From assembly GCA_027596945.1 (NCBI GenBank), contig JADGJH010000319.1, forward strand, positions 1-21,091: a stretch of DNA of 21,091 bases. The letters are read 5' to 3'. This DNA comes from Physocladia obscura (lineage: Eukaryota > Chytridiomycota > Chytridiomycetes > Chytridiales > Chytriomycetaceae). The stretch's first letter is position 1. Every line of letters begins with the position of its first letter. This document shows positions 13,401-21,091 of this stretch, one piece after another. A model generated the notes under the pieces. That model was given only the letters and a program-made list of their open reading frames with translations. It was not told the DNA's origin and did no database searches. The translations under genes were made by a program, and so were the position numbers.

Positions 13401-14678
13401 TGTATAAATTTTTTTTAAAGGTGCGTTACAAACTGGAACAGCATCTCCGATTCCCGAAGTAATGAATGCTCCACAGCAACAGTTCCAAATTAACCAGATG
13501 CAAATGCTTGCGGCACGCCAAATGATGCAACAACAAATTGCAGCAGTTGCAGCTGCAAATGGAGGTGTTGTCACAGGAAGTCAGAGCCCTGGAATGGTAG
13601 CAAGACCAATCAATGATGCTCAACAACAAGCTGCTGCAATGATGGCACTGCAAAATGCTGCATCTGGACGTGGGCAAATGGTTTGAATATGTTTTAGAAT
13701 TATAGAAAGTATTCATAATAATTTTATTTTTCTTCGAATTTTAGCCTTTGGATCCGCGACAGCTTGTTATGATTCAGCAACACCAACAGCAAATGATGGC
13801 AGCAATTTCGGCTAATGCTGCTGCTGCTGCCGTCGCTTCAGCAACTAACAATATAAATGGCAGTGGCTCTATTAATGGAACCTCTAATGGAGGAACTGGT
13901 GGGGGTGTTAATGCTGGTCCAACCGTCGGCTCTGCTGCAAGTGGTCTATCAATGAGTCCAAGCGTATCAAATGGGAATTTGATTGTAAATAACACAGTCG
14001 GAAACAATGCATCAACGTCTGCACAATCAACAATTGTGGCAGGAGTAAATACTGTAGCTCCTACCTCAAAAGCATCAAATTCTTCACCCGTGGCTCCTAC
14101 TACAACGGTTTGTCAGTTTTTTATTTATTTTTTTGTTGCAAATTTTTCTCCTCCCCTGTTGTACTTTCCTCTATTTGTATCCTTTTTCTTTGTTCTTTTT
14201 TGATACTTTTTGTTCCATTTTTGTATTTTTTTTGTAGAAGGCTTCTAACAGGAAACTCAAGGATGAGAGTCATTCTACCAATACTGTTTCCACGCCCGCG
14301 ACAAAAGCAGGTCGCGGATCTCGATCTGTGAAAGCATCGCCTGTGGTAAAGAACGCAATAACTCCATCACGCGGAAGTAAAAAAGAAGAAAAGCCAACTG
14401 CTGCAGAAAAAAGGGCACGCAAAAAGAAAATTGAAGATTCTGAAGAAGAGGAGGAAGAAGAAGAGGAAGAGGAGGTCGGAGAAGAGGAAGAGGAAGCTAA
14501 TGGAGAAGAAGGTTTGTGTATTTCGAATTATTATTGTCTTTAAATGGTAAATACAGACGAGGAGGAAGAAGTAAAGCCTGCATCAAGACGTGTAAGCAGA
14601 AGAGAATCTGCAGCTGCAGCTGCAGCTGTAATCACCACCCCTGCTGCACCTGCACGGCGTGGACAAAAACGAAAGTAG
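10413..14678 (+). CDS. EAF1: Eaf1/Vid21-type scaffold subunit of the NuA4 histone acetyltransferase complex (HSA + SANT domains)
   Basis: Eaf1/Vid21 is the platform that assembles NuA4 (Esa1/Tip60), which acetylates H4 and H2A in the nucleus. Exons: 10413-10474, 10559-10699, 10766-10994, 11046-11234, 11301-11447, 11492-12170, 12233-12682, 12749-12936, 12983-13151, 13216-13359, 13421-13680, 13745-14107, 14238-14511, 14557-14678. They join in frame to 1138 residues. The N-terminal piece has IIAERGKLLRLLYSIEH and a DFLLAHRIDE segment typical of Vid21. The HSA domain spans about 222-287 (MWSLRQMKATLEP, AHWDYLLEEMKWMSEDFREE). The SANT/Myb domain spans about 530-580 (VWIPDEDTMLIKLV, NWRYIAEAL). From about 696 follow Met/Pro, Gln/Met and Asn/Gly/Ser low-complexity tracts, a basic segment, a Glu run at 14440-14510 and an AARRGQKRK-like end. 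There is no SNF2 ATPase between HSA and SANT, unlike animal p400. The exon 2/3 junction is the least certain. Confidence 0.9.
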
Positions 14679-14743
14679 CATTACGAATGCGGGTGGAGAA
14701 GTTCTGTTTTTTTGAGTTTGAAAATCAATTTTGTTTTGAACAA

Positions 14744-16319
14744 ATGGCACCCGGACCAGTGGGAGCAACAAACGTAAGCGTCGGTATTGCGAATCTTCCA
14801 AACCAGAGGCACAAGATTGTGTCGCGCAAGGGAACTAACTTTACTGTGATGGTTGTGGGTGAGTTTAGCAACGCTATTGGTTGAATATTCAGCAGTGAGC
14901 AGCTTTGTGCGACGAACTAAGAGCACACAACGGCGTGTCCAAATAACTTGGCGGGCAAATAAATGCATAAAAAATTGAGCGGATAGCTGGCTATTAGGCG
15001 GTGAATACTGAACGATTCATAATAGGTGAATCTGGTCTTGGCAAGACAACATTCATCAATACACTATTCACGACGTTAATGCGCGAATACAAACGACCGG
15101 AACATCGCTTCAACAAGCAAATGGACCGCACGGTGGCTATTGACGTTGTACGTGCTGGTAAACCAGTAATTGTTTAATGTTTTTGCCAAATTGTTTTCTG
15201 ATGAGATGAATCATATTATCAGATATTGAGGAAAAAGGCTTCAACGTGCGTCTCACTGTTATCGACACACCTGGTTTTGGTGACTATGCAAACAACCAAG
15301 ACTGTTGGGTGCCCGTTATCAAGTTCATCGATGACCAACATCAACTTGTCATGAACCACGAGACACTCCCTAACAGAAAGATCGATGATCTAAGAGTCCA
15401 TGTATGTCTCTACTTTATTCAACCTACCGGTCACACGTATGTCCTTTCCATGCATGTTTCTTTACATTTTAACTCTGGAAAAAAATTAAAAACAGTCTCA
15501 AGCCTCTTGACATTGAAGTCATGAAGCAGTTGAGTAGCCGTGTCAACCTGATTCCAGTCATTGCCAAAGCCGATACAATCACACCCGCTGAAATGCTTGC
15601 CTTCAAGGAACGCATCCGTGACTGCATCTCTACGCATGACATTCAAGTTTACAGCCCTGCTGTCCACTCAGACGACGAAGAAACGACACGCCGCAATACT
15701 AGCACTCTTGCCGCCATGCCATTTTCGATTATTTCTTCTGAAAACGATGTTGTTGTCAATGGTCAAAACGTGCGTGGGCGTCAATATATTTGGGGTGTTG
15801 CTGAAGGTAAATATCGGAAGAAAACAAATCAAATAGCAAATAAGCAACACTTTTTATTAAAATTTTTCTTTCAGTTGAAAACGAAAATCATTGTGATTTC
15901 AAGAAGTTGCGTAACCTGCTTATTCGCACGCACATGCATGATTTGATCAGCACCACGCACGATTCGCATTACGAGGCGTACCGTGTTTCAAAGCTAACGG
16001 CTGAAGGCCGTACCGACAATGACCCTGCGATTAGTGCGCGTAGAAACTTTGAGGCGAAAATGAAAGAAGAGGAGGGTGCATTGAGAAAACGCTTTGCCGA
16101 GCAAGTTAAAGTGGAAGAAAACAGATTCAGACAATGGGAACAAAAGGTTTGTTTTTTTCTTTCTCTTAATTTGGTTTGTCACACCAAAAATTGGTTCTTG
16201 TTTTTTTGTAGCTCATTAGTGAACGTGACCGTTTGAATGAGGACTTAGACAAACAGCACACGTTGGTCAAGCAACTGGAGGAGGAGCTGGAAGAAATTAT
16301 TGCTGCTCGCAAGCGCTAG
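14744..16319 (+). CDS. CDC12: Septin, Cdc12 class
   Basis: Septins are GTP-binding proteins that form hetero-oligomeric filaments at the cortex and division sites. Exons: 14744-14858, 15026-15157, 15223-15436, 15496-15806, 15875-16146, 16212-16319, giving 383 residues with every junction in frame. [13 protein letters not shown] near residue 15 is the signature start of fungal Cdc12-type septins. G1 is GESGLGKT at about 39-46, G3 is DTPGFGD at about 97-103, and G4 is AKAD at about 177-180. The septin unique element includes [18 protein letters not shown]. The last 80 residues ([18 protein letters not shown], then [12 protein letters not shown]) form a coiled coil as in Cdc12 and Cdc3. The short N-terminus and 383-residue length fit Cdc12 better than Cdc3 or Cdc10. 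It starts 65 bp after the EAF1 stop and its stop converges on eIF2-beta 142 bp away. Confidence 0.94.
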
Positions 16320-16461
16320 ATTTTATGTTCGATTTTTGAATCTTTTAAAAAAAAACTTTTGCAAATTGAATAAGTATTTGTTGTCAAATCATCAGACACA
16401 GTGACACGAAGGAGAAAAAAAAAAAAAACCGTGAAACATTCAAAAAAAAACAAAAAAACCA
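16320..16461. other. Convergent 3' intergenic region, septin / eIF2-beta
   Basis: This 142-bp gap lies between two stop codons that face each other. It has A-rich runs at 16347-16355, 16414-16428 and 16442-16458. These could serve the polyadenylation of either transcript, so overlapping 3' UTRs are likely. No gene fits here. Confidence 0.5.
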
Positions 16462-17921
16462 CTACGCTGCAGCATTCCGCATCGCAGATCTTTTTGTTGT
16501 CTGAGCCATGAAACCAGTTTTGATGGCAGCAACAGATTTTGTGCTTCCACAACTCTGGCATTGCAAAAAAAACAATCTATTCTCCTTGGTCAAGATCGTG
16601 TCTCCGCTGCGGCAAGTTTTGCAAGTAACGTATTCGACAATATACCGCTTCAAAACATTTTCAATGTGCTTTTGTTGGAATCTTCCCTTCATAACAAGAC
16701 GTTGAGCACCATCAATGGAACCGGTCGTACCAAGTTCAGAAAAGAGATATTGAATTAAGTGCTCAGGCTCACGACGCATTCTGAGAAAAGAATCAAAAGA
16801 ATGAGTACAACCAGTAAAAAATAAAATTGAAAGCCACCTTCTTGCAATATCAACAACGTTCACGAACGCTGACTTTTTTGTTCCTTCTCTGACGACTTGT
16901 GGGGGCACAAGAGTGTATTTCTTTTTTTCGCCAACAAGATCCGGGTTATTTTGGCGAATAATTTTGAAGACACGGGACAGAAGTTCAGGGTACGTGTAAT
17001 CACGATTTGATCCCAGCCAAGCATCTTCACCTCCAGCCACAGCAGAAGGCAAGCCTGCAGTACCGTCTTTCTCGTCCCCATCAACAGCGTCAGAAGTATC
17101 GACAGTGCCATCTAAGCCGCCTCCCAAAGCGAATGAATCATTGGTAGAATCTCCACCTTCTTGACGCATCATTTCTTCAAATTCGGCAAGGTCGGGGCGC
17201 TTCTTCTTCTTCTTTTTCTTTTCGAGAAAATCAAGGCCGTCGTTATTGGCCGAAGTAGCAACACCGATGGCTTCGACTTCGACTTCGGCAACTGGAAAAT
17301 CTTTTGGCGTGGCCGAATCTTCAGCAGATGGTGCAGATTCCGATGGAGCAGATTCTGCAGATGGTTCAACAGCATCCTAAGAAAAAACAAACCATCTTTT
17401 AGAAAAAAAAAAGGAAGGGTAGTAAATGAGAAACGAGTGGACATACAAAATCAAAAGTTGCCTTCTTCTTCTTCTTCTTTTTGAGCAAGGCAAACAAGTC
17501 TTCCGCAGTCTCGTCGGCAACAGGAACTACCGCTGGCCCATCGTCAAACACAGGTAGAGAAGGATTAGGTTGAGCCGGGACGGGATCAGGAATAGATTCA
17601 ACGGCTGCGGTTTCTTCGACAGGCTCCGACATTAGTTCTGCCGCCGTTGCTTCCGCCTCTACTTCAGCGACGGCGAAGATTTTAAAAGCCTTTTCCTTCT
17701 TTTCTTTGGGTTTTCTGTTCTTGTTGCGGCGCTTCTTGAGGCCTGTTCGAACTCAGATCATAGTCTCAAAAAAATCCAACACACCCACCTTCAAACACAT
17801 TCTTCAAACGAATGGGAGTTACGGTAGTTAAAGATATAGTTCCATCGTTTTTGAGTATTAGCTGTCTGATTGGCCAATAGAATACGTAGCTTACCAGTGG
17901 GACAACTGTTGAGGCGACCAT
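16462..17921 (-). CDS. SUI3: Translation initiation factor eIF2 subunit beta
   Basis: eIF2-beta is part of the GTP-binding eIF2 complex that brings initiator Met-tRNA to the 40S subunit; its lysine boxes bind eIF5 and eIF2B-epsilon. Exons on the minus strand: 17921-17789, 17742-17447, 17376-16838, 16780-16462, giving 428 residues. Two clean lysine boxes are visible ([12 protein letters not shown] and [12 protein letters not shown]). A third, degenerate one ([17 protein letters not shown]) lies before the ATG at 17631. The core has [56 protein letters not shown] and [17 protein letters not shown]. The C-terminal zinc ribbon has CxxC...CxxC at about C376, C379, C397 and C400. The start is uncertain. 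ATG 17921 is the only one that keeps the third lysine box, but its first 40 residues match nothing I know and contain a CCAAT motif. ATG 17631 ([10 protein letters not shown]) would give a 331-residue protein, close to the usual length. Confidence 0.92.
17867..17878. promoter_or_regulatory. Palindromic CCAAT element (TGATTGGCCAAT)
   Basis: TTGGCCAA is palindromic, so the site offers CCAAT on both strands. On the minus strand it reads CCAATCA, the preferred Hap2/3/5 (NF-Y) site in fungi. It lies within the proposed first exon of eIF2-beta, about 240 bp upstream of the alternative start at 17631. If it works as a promoter element, the upstream start at 17921 becomes less likely. Binding is inferred from the motif alone. 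Confidence 0.35.
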
Positions 17922-17984
17922 TGTTTTATAAAAAAATTATGATTCGATGGAAAAGTCTTTCTCCACCAAAACTACTGTACAAAA

Positions 17985-19520
17985 CTACGAAAATGAAACA
18001 AACACTTCAGAAACTCGCAATTTCAACTCCGTAATCAGTGCATCAACGCTATTTTTCAATTTACAAATATTTTTTTGATGACTGTTTCCATCCAAATTAA
18101 GGTAATTACCGTCACCATCATCGCCATCACCACCACCGTCAACGGCAGCATCGCCATTAATGCTATTTGGAAACCAGCTCAACAGTACGCGACAAGTTTT
18201 TAAACCCATGAATTTTTGACGATTTGATAATGCAATTTTAAGTCCATTCAATCTCGCCAGCAATATTGCACAGCGGAGGTTGTCATCAAGTGATGGGAAA
18301 GCAATTTCAAGCGTCAATGATCTGACAAAACTTTCGTAAGGATAGAATGACTGACGAACGGAACCAGAAGTACAGTTATAGTTTTCATTACCCAAAAAAA
18401 CAGGACAGTTTTCATTAAGCCGCTCTGTCTGGCCATCGTGATCACCGTGCTGATGTTGCATAAGACTGTCAGTAGAACCATTATCAGAGTTAACAGCGTA
18501 ACTATTTCCCAAAAGAAGGTCAAATGAAAGTTCAGATCGAAATCCATGGCAAAGAACCTCGAAATCGTGCCAAATGATACGAACGGCTTCTTCACTCCAC
18601 GTTTTTGACAAACACGCAGCCATAAGCAGAGTACGCATTTCAGCCTCGTGTTTTGGCACTGTCATTGAAGAAGAGTAGGTATAGCGATGTTTGCGAGTTT
18701 CCAAAAAAGAAAGGATATTTGAAATAATTTCGGGTGGTAAAGTTCTGCACGTCGATTCCAAACTGGTGAATTTTTCTTTTTGATTTTCTTGCAGTTGATA
18801 TTGCTGTTGTTGTACTTGTTGTTGATTGTTTGATTTTGATCTCACCAAGCTACAAAGCGATTGAAATGACGAAGTACGATTACTGGATGTCAAAAAGTTG
18901 GAAAGTGGATTTGTTCCTGTCACTGCTGAAACTTTTGATGCCGCTGCTACTTTGGCTTTAGGTGTCTTCGAAGTCGGATTTTGCTCATCACTTGACGAAA
19001 ATGAAGACCGGCTAAACCGGAACTTTTTACGAAAACTTGGTTTCGCGTCGAGGTCCTTAAATGGGTCAATTTCAAAACACATGGAATATTGACCATCAGT
19101 CACAGTAGTTAAGGATGCAGTATTTGAAGTAAAACGAACAGTAGCCGCAGTGGTGGTTGCAGAGTCCGACTCAACAAAATCAAGCCCGTCATAAATATAA
19201 AAATCGGAATCAAACAAATCGCAGATCCCTCCTGCGTATACGAAGTCATCTTGTATGATCTGATTCCAAAAACTATTGTGCTTTAACTGGCGATAATAGT
19301 ATTTCGCGCTCTTTTGTTGATGGTGGTTGTGGCGGTAGCGCTTTGGTGAAAACTCGGTAGATGGTGGACAAGCAACGTCAAAGGTGGCTGATTCCAAGCG
19401 GACCTGAATATGAATATTTGCTTTTTAAGCGTATTAAAGGAAAAACAAACGACAAAAACACTAGCAAAACAACAGCAGAAAGCTAACGAGATGCCGAAAT
19501 CGAAGGAACTTGGGTGACAT
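17985..19520 (-). CDS. F-box domain protein (putative substrate receptor of an SCF ubiquitin ligase)
   Basis: Exon 1 is 19520-19488 (MSPKFLRFRHL) and exon 2 is 19403-17985. The 84-nt intron starts GTTAGC and ends TTCAG, phase 0, and the protein has 483 residues. The long exon has no ATG near its 5' end, so the short first exon supplies the start. The F-box-like segment begins LPPEIISNILSFLE. After a loop of about 20 residues it continues LLMAACLSKTWSEEAVRIIW, matching the helix 2-3 pattern with its conserved Trp residues. The N-terminal 200 residues are Ser/Gln-rich and look disordered. After the F-box, segments such as YESFVRSLTLEIAFPSL resemble the start of a leucine-rich-repeat or beta-helix region in fungal F-box proteins, but the protein stops soon after. 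The Skp1 partner is inferred from the family and the substrate is unknown. eIF2-beta begins 63 bp downstream on the same strand. Confidence 0.7.
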
Positions 19521-19670
19521 TAAAAAAATCCTTTTTGATCTTTCCGTGGAGTTTGAAAAATAAAAATAAAAAATAAAAAGGAGGGACAATAAATTTTGAA
19601 TTACTCTGAATTTTTCCTTGGTGGGAGACCAGTCACATGATTTGGTAAATTTTAGAAAGAAAAAAAATAC

Positions 19671-19793
19671 AATATTTATTCTAATCCAATCCGTGCATAT
19701 CTCGTCGAAGCAACCAAAAAAGTCGTTTGCGTTATCATAAACAGCTCCATTGAATGTATCCAAGTGACCTCGTTCAATAAAGGACTTCGTCTC
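19671..19793 (-). other. Orphan exon-like open segment
   Basis: Read on the minus strand, an acceptor-like ATCTAG precedes 19793 and a GTATTT donor-like site follows 19671. Between them 41 codons are open in phase 0, with protein-like content (ETKSFIERGHLDTFNGAVYD...). CpG is frequent here, unlike the sequence just upstream. A second frame of the same segment is also open and could join a possible first exon 20071-20019 (MGFTLHLKLFPQTEIEKG, donor GTGAGT), ending at a TAA shortly before 19680. Neither reading resembles a family I know. It could be a 5' exon of the F-box gene, a small gene, or the remnant of a gene cut by the relic. Confidence 0.25.
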
Positions 19794-20048
19794 CTAGATT
19801 CATAAAAGTTTCAATATTATACACAAATTACTTCAATTATGAACAGCTATTGTTCGAACTTAGTGAAATGCTGATTAATTGAAGAAAAATTGATGTCCAT
19901 TAGAACAAAAAACGAGAAACCATTTGTATGGTTCAATGCTGACAGCTACATCACAGCAGCTCCGTAATGCAGCTTTGATTTAGCCAAATTCAGCTGCTTC
20001 TGTATCATATATACTCACCCTTTTTCAATTTCGGTTTGCGGAAAGAGC

Positions 20049-20786
20049 TTAAGATGCAAAGTAAATCCCATTAATGACTTTACCCCCTAAATGCTCCAAT
20101 TTTTTGGATCATATTACCAGCTAATACACAACAATAACCATTGAAAAATCCATGATGACTTTTAAAATTCGATTGTAAAATGTTCTATTACCCAAGATGT
20201 ATATCAAAAATTTAATACAAAAAGTTACATGATGTAAAATACAAGCCTTGCACGTCCCAACCAGTTAAACCAATACATCACTAACTGCCATTTTCTTTGA
20301 TTTAATCACAAACCATCCAATCCTACTCCACAGAAATCCATATTTTGCCTTGTGCAAATCCTTGCCAGGATTTGTGAATCAGTGAACCTGCTAGTCAAAA
20401 ACAGTGACTGAATTAAAAACAAATGCGAGTTCTGATTCCAACAGATCACCACAAAGCTGATCTTTGATCAGGACCAGATCTAAAGAAGAATCTGCAATAA
20501 ATTTTGCCATATGCTTGATATGACCAGAGTAAAAAAATATAAAAAAAGAATTTCTTGAGAATCAATATATAACTACAGATATAATTGTGTTTGCCAGTTT
20601 TTCAGAAAAAAAATGTGGATAAGTAATTTATTGTCCAGAAAAATAAATATTTGCACTCAGGTTTCAAGAAACACAACAGTTGTTGTCCCCAACAAAGAAT
20701 GCTTATAAGAAAATAGGGATAGCAGAGCTTCTGTCACCATGGAAATTGTCTTGCAGCAGATTCTCATCTTTGAGACTGAGAACTAT
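20049..20786 (-). pseudogene. Decayed coding-like frame in CpG-depleted DNA (putative transposable-element relic)
   Basis: One minus-strand frame from 20786 to 20049 (246 codons) reads protein-like stretches separated by nine stop codons: three TAA, two TAG and four TGA. The longest open part is about 56 residues around 20560-20391 and contains HMAKFIADSSLDLVLIKDQL. Other pieces include VLSLKDENLLQDNF and GKDLHKAKYGFLWSRIGW. Stops come about every 25 codons, against roughly 14 expected for random DNA of this composition, so coding ancestry is suggested but not proven. All the stops could come from CAA, CAG or CGA by C-to-T change, which fits the loss of CpG. No transposase family was recognised. 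Confidence 0.3.
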
Positions 20787-21091
20787 GTAAATGAAATGTT
20801 TTGAAGAGTGCTTTAGGGTCTTACATAGTAAAATACTGATATTGGTATTCTTAAATTCTTGCAAGTCTCAAATCAACTGTAATAGCATCAAATGCATGTA
20901 ATTTCTTGAATTAGATATGATTTTTTATTGCAACTTTATACAATTTGAAACTGACTGCTGTTTACCTTGCAATTTCCACATGTTGAATTGAAACTGTTGA
21001 ATCCGGCGCCTGCGGATTCCGTTCAAATTGTTTACATGGGGCTTGTGATAATTTTAGTAAAAACTTGTTGTTTATTATTCTGAAAATAGAA

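Larger units (their letters stand above)
19521..21091. other. Right-end stretch with no intact gene: orphan exon-like pieces, then CpG-depleted relic DNA
   Basis: Positions 19521-19670 are A/T-rich and probably promoter or 5' UTR of the F-box gene. Positions 19671-19793 hold an open, CpG-containing exon-like segment on the minus strand. From about 19800 CpG becomes rare, and 20041-21000 has only three CpG in 960 bp. At 21003-21020 CpG suddenly returns, with four in 18 bp. No intact ORF, tRNA or terminal repeat was recognised. Confidence 0.6.

Noticed and set aside
13172..14007. Several minus-strand ORFs rich in Cys, Ala and Leu
   Set aside because: They mirror the Gln/Ala/Asn-rich exons of EAF1; the plus-strand frame is supported by consistent splicing.
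16462..17172. Single uninterrupted eIF2-beta ORF including [17 protein letters not shown]
   Set aside because: That segment is a stop-free 57-nt intron; removing it restores the family's continuous [17 protein letters not shown] alignment.

Overview
The window is eukaryotic nuclear DNA, almost certainly from a zoosporic (flagellated, chytrid-type) fungus. Genes are split by many short introns (about 40-100 nt, GT...AG). Two proteins are of fungal type: a Cdc12-class septin, and an Eaf1/Vid21-type NuA4 subunit with HSA and SANT domains but no ATPase. A third gene encodes an orthologue of the ciliary protein CFAP69, which only makes sense in a fungus that still builds a flagellum. The genus cannot be read from the sequence.

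Layout, left to right. Positions 1-712 (+) hold the 3' end of a gene for a secreted-looking protein with a long Thr/Lys tail. Positions 713-1880 have no intact gene; about 901-1560 is strongly CpG-depleted and looks like a decayed element. MCM7 (1881-4780, -, 12 exons, 750 aa) is divergent from a mitochondrial-type malonyl-CoA:ACP transacylase (5051-6688, +, 9 exons including one of 7 nt). CFAP69 (6734-10373, -, 16 exons, about 921 aa) converges on the transacylase gene. It is head to head, with only 39 bp between start codons, with EAF1/VID21 (10413-14678, +, 14 exons, 1138 aa). A Cdc12-type septin follows 65 bp later (14744-16319, +, 6 exons, 383 aa). It converges on eIF2-beta (16462-17921, -, 4 exons), and upstream of that is an F-box protein gene (17985-19520, -, 2 exons). 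From about 19800 to 21000 the DNA is again almost free of CpG and looks like a second relic, with one or two orphan exon-like pieces at its edge.

The gene-dense core carries unrelated housekeeping functions: DNA replication, mitochondrial type II fatty-acid synthesis, axoneme, chromatin acetylation, septum/cortex, translation initiation and probably ubiquitin ligation. It is compact, with intergenic gaps of 39-270 bp. Exon models were built by hand. Each complete model keeps frame through every junction, except CFAP69, which needs a one-base correction in an A6 run at 10241-10246. No tRNA, rRNA, CRISPR array or intact transposon was seen. No new multi-gene system is evident; the most unusual signals are the two CpG-depleted flanks, the CFAP69 frame break, the 7-nt exon and the 39-bp bidirectional gap.
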